From NCBI GenBank assembly GCA_016124585.1, contig WGNL01000010.1, positions 1-64,000 on the forward strand: a DNA stretch of 64,000 nucleotides. The letters run 5' to 3'. Under the pieces are notes generated by a model. The model ran no database searches and was not told the DNA's origin. It saw nothing but the letters and a program-made list of their open reading frames with translations. A program made the position numbers and the translations under genes. The DNA is from Bacteroidota bacterium. GTDB lineage: Bacteria > Bacteroidota > Bacteroidia > Chitinophagales > Saprospiraceae. Below are positions 33,569 to 42,376 of this stretch, one piece after another. Each line of letters starts with the position of its first letter. Positions within the stretch are counted from its first letter, which is position 1.

Positions 33569-34915
33569 TTACTCACAGCCCATGTCCCGGCGTGATTGTG
33601 GGTCGTTGTTCGGAAAACAATTGCCAGACATGACAGACGTTGGGGCATAGCGGGTAATGTCTGCGTCGTAAAGTCCATTCGTGAGGAACTCCGTCAAATC
33701 GTCAACCTCGGCAGGAGTAAGGCCAAGAGGTTTGAATTTATTGGAGATTTGGCTTGCGGGTACGTCAGGATTTTCTGGTACACCTGCGTTGAAATATTCA
33801 ACTACCTCTCGAAGCGAAGTTTTGCTGGCTCCGTGGAAATAAAATCCAACATGCTTCAGGTTGTAAAGTTGTGGTACTTTGTACTTGTACATGTCCTCGT
33901 CCCGTTGGGTGAATCCGCCCCGGCCAAAATTGCGCTTGTCGTTCACATTCGTTGCGAAAACATCGTAAGCACTTTGGTAGAGGTTGTTCACTCCAACTGC
34001 TTCAAATCTCATCGCATTGAGGGAAGGACTGTTGTGGCAGTTTTTGCAACCAGCTTTGTCAAAAAATAGAATGGCACCTCGCTTTTGCTGGTCGGTCATG
34101 GCACTGTTATCGCCTTTCAGCCAGCGTTGAAAAGGGGCACGGTTGGTCAGGATGGTGCGGAAATAAGCAGCAATGGCATTTGCGCCAGTCTGTAAGCTGT
34201 AGCGCTCATTTTCCGGGATGTCAGAAAATGCCGCATCGAACATTGGAGTATAGCCGAGTGAATCGGTCACGTCCTTGTTGATTACTTGTCGGTGCACAAT
34301 GAGAGCCCTGTGGTTGTTCGCTTCAAGACCCTGTAGGCCCTTGTTGTTGATAGAAACCAAAGAGTCTTGATTCCAAACAGACTCAGTCCCAATATTGGCA
34401 CCAAAAGATCCAAAACTACCTGCCCACAGGGCATTGGTAACGTAAGTCAAATTGATAGTAGGTAAGGGGCGAGCACCTTGTGCATCTACTTCCGAGCCGC
34501 CGTACTGATTGTTTTTCACCCTTGCCTCGCCATGATCGCCAAAACCAACACCTCCATCTGCAATACCTTGAAAGCGTCCGGCGGTAAAAGACATAGAAGG
34601 AACATGGCAACTGCTACAGGAATAGGTTTGTTTAGAAACTCCGTATTTTGGATTGAGGCCAAGGCCAGTTTCGAAGAAAAGCATCCGACCTAGCTCAACT
34701 TTTGCTGCTGTGATAGGATTGGTAGCATCTTGGTTGGGAAGGTTTGCATAGTCATTGCTCTCTGGCATGACGTAGCTGGTTTTGGAGCCAGAAGGAGAGG
34801 CTGCTTGAAGCACCTCTGTTAAATCCTGGTCGTAGTTGGTGGGAACTTTATCTTTTTTACAAGCACCTAAAAGAACCACGGTTACCACCATCAATAGCAG
34901 TACAATTTTTTTCAT
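33569..34915 (-). CDS. Di-haem cytochrome c peroxidase family (MauG/CcpA) lipoprotein
   Basis: A 448-residue periplasmic lipoprotein (LLGAC, Cys19). Two haem c sites are present: CSSCH (~100) and CKNCH (~290). The signature ELGRMLFFETGLGLNPKYG before the first haem, LPTINLTYVTNALWAGSF and the second-domain RGAILFFDKAGC identify the di-haem peroxidase/MauG family. Classical members reduce H2O2 with cytochrome c electrons; MauG-like members oxidise protein residues or other substrates, and the sequence alone does not separate the two. KYKVPQLYNLKHVGFYFHGASKTSLREVV is a conserved C-terminal region. A good promoter lies upstream at 35029-35060. Likely another client of the Ccm/Ccs machinery. Confidence 0.85.
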   Translation of the reverse strand: MKKIVLLLMVVTVVLLGACKKDKVPTNYDQDLTEVLQAASPSGSKTSYVMPESNDYANLPNQDATNPITAAKVELGRMLFFETGLGLNPKYGVSKQTYSCSSCHVPSMSFTAGRFQGIADGGVGFGDHGEARVKNNQYGGSEVDAQGARPLPTINLTYVTNALWAGSFGSFGANIGTESVWNQDSLVSINNKGLQGLEANNHRALIVHRQVINKDVTDSLGYTPMFDAAFSDIPENERYSLQTGANAIAAYFRTILTNRAPFQRWLKGDNSAMTDQQKRGAILFFDKAGCKNCHNSPSLNAMRFEAVGVNNLYQSAYDVFATNVNDKRNFGRGGFTQRDEDMYKYKVPQLYNLKHVGFYFHGASKTSLREVVEYFNAGVPENPDVPASQISNKFKPLGLTPAEVDDLTEFLTNGLYDADITRYAPTSVMSGNCFPNNDPQSRRDMGCE

Positions 34916-35028
34916 GAGATTATAATTCGTTCAAAACGCTCAAAAAAATCAAAATAAGCTTCAGTAACTGTAATATTCGGGAAATAGTCTAACTGGTAGG
35001 AACGTGTAAATTATGCTAAAAAGCAGGC

Positions 35029-35060
35029 CAAAAATAGAACGATTTCTTGGGTTTTGCAAA
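35029..35060 (-). promoter_or_regulatory. Bacteroidota-type promoter for the di-haem peroxidase gene
   Basis: On the minus strand TTTG (35060-35057) is followed after 20 bases by TATTTTTG (35036-35029), an excellent match to TTTG-N(17-23)-TAnnTTTG. It predicts a leader of about 105 bases before ATG 34915, longer than most in this window. Confidence 0.6.
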
Positions 35061-35120
35061 TGACAATTATCACTTACATAGATTTAATAGAATTCTAACT
35101 ACCTATAGCCAAGCATTGCA

Positions 35121-36977
35121 TTACATTCTTTCTGGCATTTCAATTCCAAGCAGCCCCATACCTGTTTTCAGCACATTTGCTACTGCTCCGCAAAGCTCCA
35201 GTCGAAGAAGTTTAGCTTCCTCAGTTTCCGCTTTCAGGATGCTCAAATCGGTAAAAAACCTATGAAAAGCCTTCGCTAAATCATAGCAATAATTGGCAAT
35301 TTCAGAAGGGTCATAGTTGTTGGCTGCCGTAGAAATGGCTACTGGAAACCTGTACAACTGTGCTATCAACTCTTTTTCCTGTGGTTCAAGCTCAATACTC
35401 TCTATGGAGTATTGTCTGTTCCCTTTTGCCAATTTTTCTCCTGCCTTGCGCAGTACTGATTTTATCCGGACATAGGCGTACTGAATATGCGGCCCTGTTT
35501 GCCCTTGAAGGTCCACACTCTCTTTCGGGTCGAAGACCATACGCTTCTGCGGCCCCACTTTGATGATGTGGAACTTGAGTGCCGCCAATCCTATTTTACG
35601 CAAAATATCGTCTTGGGTTTCCTTGGGCAATTCAGCCAACTCGCCCCGCTCTGCACTGGCCGTTCTCGCCTCCTCAATCACCTCTGCGATGAGGTCATCG
35701 GCGTCCACCACAGTGCCCTCCCGGCTTTTCATTTTCCCCGAAGGCAGGTCCACCATGCCGTAGCTGAGGTGGTGAAGTCCAGCGGCGTAGGGTTCGCCTA
35801 GCCGTTTCAGGATTTCAAAAAGTACCTGAAAATGGTAGTTCTGCTCGTCAGCCACGACATACACCATTTTCTCCGTACCAAAATCTTCGTACCGCATTTG
35901 CGCCGTACCAAGGTCTTGGGTGATGTACACCGAAGTGCCGTCACTGCGCATTACCACTTTCTGGTCAAGTTTGGCGTCGGTGAGGTCGGCCCATACGCTG
36001 CCGTCTTCTTTTTTATAAAAAACGCCGGAGGCAAGCCCCTGCTCCACAATGTCCTTGCCCAGCAGGTAGGTGTCACTTTCGTAGTAGTATTTGTCGAAAC
36101 TGACGCCCAGAGCTTGATAGGTCGCTCCGAAGCCGTCGTACACCCACTGGTTCATTTGCCGCCAAAGCACCATCGTATCGGGGTCGCCCGCTTCCCAGTT
36201 GAGGAGCATTTCACGGGCTTCCTTGCCAAGTGGGCTGTATTCGTTGAAATAGGTATTTTTGAAATCTTTGAAAAACTGATCGTCCGCCTGTTCAGGCTTC
36301 CGCTTTTCATCCAAAATCGCCTGCCCGGTTGTGCTAATTTGCCAAACCTTGTATTCTTCTTGGAATTTTTGTTCAAAAAGCACGTAATAATCACCGACGA
36401 AGTGGTCGCTTTTCGTGCCCGTACTTTCGGGCGTTTTGCCTTCGCCCCATTTCTGCCAAGCGAGCATGCTCTTACAAATGGCGATGCCCCGGTCGTTGAT
36501 GACCTGCACTTTTTTTACTTCGTAACCAGCTGCTTCGCAAATTTGGGAGCAAGACCATCCCAGCAGGATATTCCGAACGTGGCCAAGGTGGAGCGGTTTG
36601 TTGGTGTTTGGGGAACAGAATTCAATCATGACCTTTTGGCCATTATTCGGCTGTTTGCCAAAATCCTCATTGTCAGCGATTTCTGTCAAAAAATTTGTCC
36701 AAAAACTGTCGGCCACTACAAGATTCAGGAACCCCTGAACAACATTGAAACGGTCGAGTTGCTGCACATTTTTTACCAAATGTGCGCCCAGTTCCTCGGC
36801 GATTTCGCCTGGTTTCTTCTTCGCAAAACGGGTAAAGGGAAAGGTGACAATCGTGAAGTCACCCTCGAATTCCTTGCGGGTGACAGTAGGGGTCGCCTGC
36901 TCTGGGGTGATGGTTTCGCCGTAGAGTTCTTGAATGGCGGTAATGACTGCGGACTGGATGATTTCGTTGATGGTCAT
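35121..36977 (-). CDS. argS: Arginine--tRNA ligase
   Basis: A 618-residue class I synthetase charging tRNA-Arg. The HIGH motif appears as FCSPNTNKPLHLGHVRNILLG, and the C-terminal catalytic loop as GKMKSREGTVVDADDL. An N-terminal Arg-tRNA synthetase domain (EFEGDFTIVTFPFTRFAKKKPGEIAEEL) and a C-terminal DALR anticodon-binding domain (YDLAKAFHRFFTDLSIL) are present. ATG 36977 is the family-consistent start (MTINEIIQSAV). A candidate -7 box TATTTTTG (37008-37001, minus strand) lies upstream, in a short region shared with the divergent metallophosphatase gene. Confidence 0.95.
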   Translation of the reverse strand: MTINEIIQSAVITAIQELYGETITPEQATPTVTRKEFEGDFTIVTFPFTRFAKKKPGEIAEELGAHLVKNVQQLDRFNVVQGFLNLVVADSFWTNFLTEIADNEDFGKQPNNGQKVMIEFCSPNTNKPLHLGHVRNILLGWSCSQICEAAGYEVKKVQVINDRGIAICKSMLAWQKWGEGKTPESTGTKSDHFVGDYYVLFEQKFQEEYKVWQISTTGQAILDEKRKPEQADDQFFKDFKNTYFNEYSPLGKEAREMLLNWEAGDPDTMVLWRQMNQWVYDGFGATYQALGVSFDKYYYESDTYLLGKDIVEQGLASGVFYKKEDGSVWADLTDAKLDQKVVMRSDGTSVYITQDLGTAQMRYEDFGTEKMVYVVADEQNYHFQVLFEILKRLGEPYAAGLHHLSYGMVDLPSGKMKSREGTVVDADDLIAEVIEEARTASAERGELAELPKETQDDILRKIGLAALKFHIIKVGPQKRMVFDPKESVDLQGQTGPHIQYAYVRIKSVLRKAGEKLAKGNRQYSIESIELEPQEKELIAQLYRFPVAISTAANNYDPSEIANYCYDLAKAFHRFFTDLSILKAETEEAKLLRLELCGAVANVLKTGMGLLGIEMPERM

Positions 36978-37000
36978 GTTGACTTTTTTGAAATGGAGCG

Positions 37001-37036
37001 CAAAAATAGCATTTTTAGTTGCCCTTCCTACCTTTG
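37001..37036. promoter_or_regulatory. Divergent promoter region, argS / metallophosphatase
   Basis: The minus strand has TATTTTTG (37008-37001) toward argS, and the plus strand TACCTTTG (37029-37036) toward ATG 37041; both match TAnnTTTG. For the plus gene the transcript would be nearly leaderless. Neither has a clear TTTG at the expected spacing. Confidence 0.4.
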
Positions 37037-37040
37037 TGAA

Positions 37041-37751
37041 ATGCGTCAATTTGCCATCTCTGACATCCACGGCTGCAACGTCACTTTCAAAGCCCTACTG
37101 GATAAAATCGGTCTCACCTCTGCCGATGAACTGTACCTGCTCGGCGATTATATTGACCGTGGGCCAGATTCAAAAGGGGTTTTGGATACGATAATCGACT
37201 TGCAATCAACGGGTTACAAGGTGAGGTGTTTGATGGGAAATCATGAGGACGCAATGAACCGCTCACTGTACGATTTTGAGCACCTTGAGGCTTGGCTGGT
37301 AAAATGGGGTGGGAGGGAGACACTTCAGAGTTTTGATGCTTTTTCGATTAATGAAGTTCCGCTGGAATATTGGCAGTGGTTAGATTCGCTTGAAAAGTAC
37401 ATTGAAGTTGATGACTACTTGCTGGTTCATGCTGGGCTTAACTGGTCAGCAGTCAACCCGCTTGCTGACGTGGACGGCCTTATTTTTGCCAGAAACTGGT
37501 ACCATAAAATTGACTACGAATGGCTGCGCAAACGAACCATTGTTCATGGACATACGCCAGTGGTCAGGACCGAAATGGAAACAATGCTGAAATTAATGCC
37601 TTCCAGGCAATACTTGGATATTGACAATGGCTGCGTCTATGATAGATATGGTGATGGTGCGCATAACCTCTGTGCTTTCGACATGACGAACCGGACGTTG
37701 TTTTTTCAGAAAAACTTGGATGATGTGAGCGGGTATTGGGAGGGGAAATAG
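37041..37751 (+). CDS. Serine/threonine protein phosphatase-like metallophosphatase
   Basis: A 236-residue cytoplasmic phosphoesterase. The metal-binding motifs are ISDIHGC, LLGDYIDRGPDSKGV and MGNHEDAM, then a His in VHAGLNW and IVHGHTPV. This set defines the calcineurin-like PPP family, close to bacterial PrpA/PrpE-like phosphatases; substrates may be phosphoproteins or dinucleotides. ATG 37041 is the correct start: the same frame is open for ~1.2 kb upstream only because it runs antisense through argS. Confidence 0.9.
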   Translation: MRQFAISDIHGCNVTFKALLDKIGLTSADELYLLGDYIDRGPDSKGVLDTIIDLQSTGYKVRCLMGNHEDAMNRSLYDFEHLEAWLVKWGGRETLQSFDAFSINEVPLEYWQWLDSLEKYIEVDDYLLVHAGLNWSAVNPLADVDGLIFARNWYHKIDYEWLRKRTIVHGHTPVVRTEMETMLKLMPSRQYLDIDNGCVYDRYGDGAHNLCAFDMTNRTLFFQKNLDDVSGYWEGK

Positions 37752-37769
37752 TTGGTTTTTTTCTAAAGT

Positions 37770-39161
37770 CTATGCTAACTGGGTGAGCAGCCATTCTTTT
37801 TCTACTACAACTTTTGTGTCTATCAATTCCAATTTTAATCGACCATTTTGGTTAGGTATTTTTTGTGCAAGTTTAGTGAGGAATTGGATGAAGTTAAGTG
37901 TACCTTCTTGGTAGTTTCCAGGTAATTTCTTTCGGTGCACGTAGGTCCTGAAACTTTGCAATAAACTATATAGTGATTCAGATTCGTCCAACTCAAAATG
38001 CATTTTCGCAAGCAACACTTTTCCTAAGCAGGTAAGTAAAGCATCTTCATATTCCATTCGGAGAAGTAGTGGCATCGCTTCTCCGTAAGCTTTTTGTTCA
38101 TAATGAAATCTTGCTAAATTATAATTAAAAAAACCCTCTCTTTGTTTTTCTGGAAGAGCTTCTTTATAGTTGAAAATGAAGTTTTTCACCCAACTAAATT
38201 CATTTAGTTTTAATCCAGACATGATAATATTGCTATAAGTTCGGGGCGTCATTACACCATTTTGAACAAAAGCATCTGACTCAAGTCCCATCTGATAAAT
38301 ATCAAAAACCTCTCTCATGAAACTATGTTCACCCATATTTAATTGGCGAATACAATAATTGATAGCAAAAATATAAATATCGTGCAACTCATTGATATTG
38401 AATGATTTGCGGTTGTTTTTTAGCAATTCTTTCAAGGCTGAAAATGAAGCATCATTTTTATGGTTTTCCAGCGTGTGGTAGGCGTGATAGTAAATAGCAA
38501 CGATTGGGTTTTTTAATAAACTTGAGTCCTTTAAAAAATCAAGCACATTTTGCAATAAACCTGTATCGTAAGAGCTTTTGCTCACAGTTTGGTTGCTAAG
38601 CAAAATACAGGCGCTTCGCAATTTTTCGGCCACAAAAAAAGCATCTAGGGCATCCGATGATTCCTGCAACCTAAAAACCTGTTTGCCAGTTTTAAGGCGG
38701 TCCTGATTAAAGCGTTCAAGCTCCAATTGGTAGGACATGAACATGCTAGATGTATCATTCTGGATATTCTTGGCCAACCATTCCTTGGATTTCCCGAAGT
38801 TTTTTTCAAACTGTGATTCCAGGCGGTGCACCCTAAGCGATCGAAGCAACGAAAGCTGGTATTCCGGTTCTGCTTTTCGCCATTCTTGCCATGCCAAAAA
38901 CTCTTCAATCACCTTTAAAAGATATGAACTTATATAGTGTATTTGTTGCATGTTGAACGGTAAGTCAGGAAACAAATAACCAAACACTCGTTCCTTGTCC
39001 AGCGATCGTTCGCCACCGTTTATGTGCTTTCGCAAATACTGGAAAAGCCGAATAACATCGTCATGTTGGTTGTGTACTGGAGAGCGCACAAACTTGTCTA
39101 ACTGTCTGATTTCTTCAGCTGTTAAGGATTTTAATGCTACAATGACTTTATTTTTATGCAC
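37770..39161 (-). CDS. Large helical (TPR-like) protein of unknown function
   Basis: A 463-residue protein without signal peptide or membrane segment, almost entirely predicted helix with repeated Leu/Tyr/Phe heptad-like spacing, e.g. FNYNLARFHYEQKAYGEAMP and IVAIYYHAYHTLENHKN, which look like degenerate tetratricopeptide repeats. The N-terminus (LTAEEIRQLDKFVRSPVHNQ) is distinctive: I recall similar leaders in unannotated Saprospiria proteins. Probably a cytoplasmic scaffold; no function is inferred. Its 3' end is 18 bp from the convergent phosphatase stop. A TAGTTTTG -7-like box lies at 39227-39220 on the minus strand. Confidence 0.6.
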   Translation of the reverse strand: MHKNKVIVALKSLTAEEIRQLDKFVRSPVHNQHDDVIRLFQYLRKHINGGERSLDKERVFGYLFPDLPFNMQQIHYISSYLLKVIEEFLAWQEWRKAEPEYQLSLLRSLRVHRLESQFEKNFGKSKEWLAKNIQNDTSSMFMSYQLELERFNQDRLKTGKQVFRLQESSDALDAFFVAEKLRSACILLSNQTVSKSSYDTGLLQNVLDFLKDSSLLKNPIVAIYYHAYHTLENHKNDASFSALKELLKNNRKSFNINELHDIYIFAINYCIRQLNMGEHSFMREVFDIYQMGLESDAFVQNGVMTPRTYSNIIMSGLKLNEFSWVKNFIFNYKEALPEKQREGFFNYNLARFHYEQKAYGEAMPLLLRMEYEDALLTCLGKVLLAKMHFELDESESLYSLLQSFRTYVHRKKLPGNYQEGTLNFIQFLTKLAQKIPNQNGRLKLELIDTKVVVEKEWLLTQLA

Positions 39162-39388
39162 TGAATAAAGGTTTTTTTTCGAGAACTAGCTCGTTAAGTC
39201 GGAAATGACAATTTTTAGACAAAACTAGTATTGATAGGCATTAAAAGCATCTTGATTTAAAAAAATGCACAAAATTAGCACTTCGAAATTTCCGAGAATT
39301 GGCAATAATTGTTTTTGATTCATTGATCAATTAAGTGGAAATTAGCACTTGAATATTTTTTCAACCTAACAGGCTTTTACCAGGGGTG

Positions 39389-39422
39389 TCTCCGTCCAAG
39401 TTACTGGAACTTGGATTGGAGA
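39389..39422. repeat. Palindromic element upstream of a surface-protein gene
   Basis: CCAAGTT (39396-39402) pairs with AACTTGG (39408-39414) around ACTGG, and the stem extends outward (TCTCC/GGAGA) across a small internal loop. It shares the CCAAGTT/AACTTGG core with the palindrome inside the monooxygenase gene (4808-4842) but not its flanks. The remaining intergenic sequence (39162-39481) shows only a -7-like box at 39220-39227. Confidence 0.55.
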
Positions 39423-39481
39423 TGCCACTTTTTTCGCCAACCGAGCTTTTTGCGGCGAGGGAAAAGCCCCTCAGTCAGTCC

Positions 39482-42364
39482 ATGCGTTTTTTTTACATCA
39501 GCATTGCCTTGGTTTTTGCCGGTTGCCTATCCTGGCCTCAGGCTTGCCTTGCGCAAGGTTGGGAGAGGACTTTCGGCTACGCTGAGACCGATGGACTGAG
39601 TGATGTAATGCCTACCTCCGACGGCGGCTACGCAGCGGTAGGTACTACGCAACCAGTGAACAACACTGACCGACAAGTTTACCTGATAAAAACCGATGCC
39701 GATGGCACTGCGCAATGGAACAGCATATTTGGTGATGCCAACAAATTAGAGTTTGCAAAAAGCATCGTAGCGGACGGTAATGGAGGCTACGTAATTGGAG
39801 GCACATCCATTTTCGACGGTATTTCATTTGGATTTTTAGCCCGCACTGATCAATTCGGGAGCCCACTTTGGTACATCCTTTCTGACCAAGACTCTGTGCA
39901 AGGTAGGCAGGTCATTCGTTTGGCCGATGGCAATTATGCGCTGGTTGGCGCTTTGCAAAAAAATTCTACTTCTGGTTCGCCATGCAATGATTTTTTCTTG
40001 ATGAAAGCCGATGAGGCGGGCAATATCCTTTGGTCAAAAAACTACGGTGGCAGTAGCTTCGACGAAGGCTATGCGCTTGCAGAAACACCCGCTGGTGAAT
40101 TGATTTTGGCCGGCGTCACCAACAGTTTTGGAGCGGGTGGCTACGATGTATTTTTGGTGAAAACCTATGCCAATGGTGACACCATTTTTACCAAAACGCT
40201 TGGAACATCGGATGCGGAACTTTGCTTCGCAATTACACCTACCTCCGATGGCAACTATGCAATTACAGGGCAGCGGGAGACAACCAGCAGCGGGCAAGAT
40301 GCCTATTTGGCAAAAATTGACCCTAGCGGCAATGAAATTTGGTGGCGTAATTTTCCGATGTCGGGCATTGAAACGGCTCGTTCGGTAGCTCAAACCAGTG
40401 CTGGGAATTTTGTGATTACTGGGGATTCACGGGCTAATACAAATGCAGAGCGGCAGGTACTCATGGTGAAAACTTGGCCAGAGGGTTTTCTGCAATGGCA
40501 GGCTGAATTTGGAGGGGTGCTGGGTGATGGTGGCAATGCTATCAGAACAGCGCCGAACAATGGATATGTCATTGCGGGCTTCACTTCAAGTTTTGGTGCA
40601 GGTGCCAGCGATGGCTACTTAATCCGCACAGATGCTACTGGCGTTTCTTTATCCAATTTTATTCATGGAAATATCCATTCCAACCTCAACAACACCTGTG
40701 TCCCCGATAATTTCGGTGTGAATGTGCCTAATTATCTGGTTGAGATTTCAGGAGACAAAACGTATTATGGAACAACTGATGCCGAAGGCAATTTTTCCGT
40801 GCCAGTGGAGGCTGGCGACTACAGCATCCATTTATTGAATCCTTCGCCAATTTGGTACACGTGCGAAGACACTGTGGATATTACACTGAATGGTGTTTTC
40901 GATACTGCGGCAGTTGACTTTTCCATTTATTCCCAAAATCCATGTCCAGCCATGGAAGTGGATATGACCACGCTTGGACTTCGTCGCTGTTTTCAGAATG
41001 TTTACAACATAAATTACAGAAACCTAGGCTCACAGGCAGCTAACCCAGCCACAGTGGAAGTGACTTTTGACCCTTGGTTGATAGTGGATAGTACAAGTAT
41101 TCCTTGGGTATCCCAGCTTGGGAACACCTATACATTTGACGTTGGAACCGTAGAGCCTTTCGCCAGTGGAAGTTTTCAGGCATGGGTAACTGTGGATTGC
41201 GATTCCACGATTTTAGGTCAAACGCATTGTAGTGAAGCTCATATTTATCCTAATACATACTGTTTCGATCCCGACCCGAATTGGGATGAGGCAAGCATTG
41301 AACTGGAGGCTGTATGTACTGAAGACTCTGTCATTTTTAAGGTGAAAAATGTTGGCGCAGGGGATATGGGCGCACCGCTTGGGCTGATCGTCATTGAAGA
41401 GGTAATTATGGGGTATCAAACCCAATTCCAATTGGAAGCTTTTGATTCAAAAACCTATTCTTTCCCAGCCAATGGTAAAACCCTGCGAATGCAAGCTGAA
41501 CAAAGCCCCGGCCATCCCGGTAACAGCCAGCCAAGCATCACGGTGGAGGGGTGTGGTGCCAACCCGTTTAGCACAGGCTTTGTGGTAGATTATCTGCTCA
41601 ATGACGCAGACCTGTTCGTTGATATGGACTGCCGGGAAAATATCGGCTCCTTCGACCCAAATGACAAGCAGGGTTTCCCAAATGGTTATGGAGAGCATCA
41701 TTTTATCGAGCCGGGCACCGACATTGAGTACCTCATCCGCTTTCAAAATACGGGTACTGATACTGCATTCACAGTCACTGTCCGGGATACGCTCTCTCCT
41801 TTCCTTGATCCTACTAGCATCGAGCCAGGAGCAGCGAGCCACCCTTACCGCTACGACCTTTATGGCAACGGCATCCTCAAATTTACTTTTGAAAATATTA
41901 TGCTGCCCGACAGCAACGTGAACGAACCGCTTTCTCATGGCTTTATTAAATTTAGGGCAAAGCAAAAACAAGCCAATACACCCGGCTATATCATAAAAAA
42001 TCGGGCGGGCATTTATTTTGATTTTAATGCCCCAGTCATTACGAACACTGTTTTTCATACGCTCGCCGTTAATTTTATCGAAATTGATTCCGTAAGCAGT
42101 GCCCAACCTGGTACTGCACCACAGCCTGAAGTTAGGGTTTACCCAAACCCATTTGATGAATCTGCCCTGTTTGAGTTGGAAAATGTTCAAGCTAACCACC
42201 TGTACTTTAGTCTATTCGACATGAATGGGCGACAGGTTCGGCAAGCAAATTTTGACAAAAACAAATTCCAATTTATTAGAGATGGCCTCCCTTCGGGCAT
42301 TTATTTTTTCCAGATAAAATCACCGCAGATGACGGTGGCAAGAGGCAAGGTTATCCTACGTTAA
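39482..42364 (+). CDS. T9SS type A surface protein with N-terminal beta-propeller-like repeats
   Basis: A 960-residue exported protein. ATG 39482 gives the signal peptide MRFFYISIALVFAGCLSWPQ; the frame extends further 5' only through a palindrome. Residues ~35-400 are ~50-residue repeats of the type PTSDGGYA..GTT...YLIKTDADGTAQW, a delta-60-like propeller. A ~70-residue carboxypeptidase-regulatory-like segment follows, then Cys-rich beta domains. Near the C-terminus is the SFDPNDKQGFPNG ... PGTDIEYLIRFQNTGTDTAFTVTVRDTL domain common in Bacteroidota surface proteins, then the type A sorting signal (VRVYPNPFDESALFELE ... GIYFFQIKS). It precedes the 2051-residue protein by only 12 bp, so the two are almost certainly one operon. 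Confidence 0.8.
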   Translation: MRFFYISIALVFAGCLSWPQACLAQGWERTFGYAETDGLSDVMPTSDGGYAAVGTTQPVNNTDRQVYLIKTDADGTAQWNSIFGDANKLEFAKSIVADGNGGYVIGGTSIFDGISFGFLARTDQFGSPLWYILSDQDSVQGRQVIRLADGNYALVGALQKNSTSGSPCNDFFLMKADEAGNILWSKNYGGSSFDEGYALAETPAGELILAGVTNSFGAGGYDVFLVKTYANGDTIFTKTLGTSDAELCFAITPTSDGNYAITGQRETTSSGQDAYLAKIDPSGNEIWWRNFPMSGIETARSVAQTSAGNFVITGDSRANTNAERQVLMVKTWPEGFLQWQAEFGGVLGDGGNAIRTAPNNGYVIAGFTSSFGAGASDGYLIRTDATGVSLSNFIHGNIHSNLNNTCVPDNFGVNVPNYLVEISGDKTYYGTTDAEGNFSVPVEAGDYSIHLLNPSPIWYTCEDTVDITLNGVFDTAAVDFSIYSQNPCPAMEVDMTTLGLRRCFQNVYNINYRNLGSQAANPATVEVTFDPWLIVDSTSIPWVSQLGNTYTFDVGTVEPFASGSFQAWVTVDCDSTILGQTHCSEAHIYPNTYCFDPDPNWDEASIELEAVCTEDSVIFKVKNVGAGDMGAPLGLIVIEEVIMGYQTQFQLEAFDSKTYSFPANGKTLRMQAEQSPGHPGNSQPSITVEGCGANPFSTGFVVDYLLNDADLFVDMDCRENIGSFDPNDKQGFPNGYGEHHFIEPGTDIEYLIRFQNTGTDTAFTVTVRDTLSPFLDPTSIEPGAASHPYRYDLYGNGILKFTFENIMLPDSNVNEPLSHGFIKFRAKQKQANTPGYIIKNRAGIYFDFNAPVITNTVFHTLAVNFIEIDSVSSAQPGTAPQPEVRVYPNPFDESALFELENVQANHLYFSLFDMNGRQVRQANFDKNKFQFIRDGLPSGIYFFQIKSPQMTVARGKVILR

Positions 42365-42376
42365 CACCATTCTGTT

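Noticed and set aside
35832-37040. Long plus-strand frame upstream of the metallophosphatase start
   Set aside because: This stretch is antisense to argS, which has all expected motifs; the metallophosphatase family starts at MRQFAISDIHGC (37041) and has a -7 box just before it.
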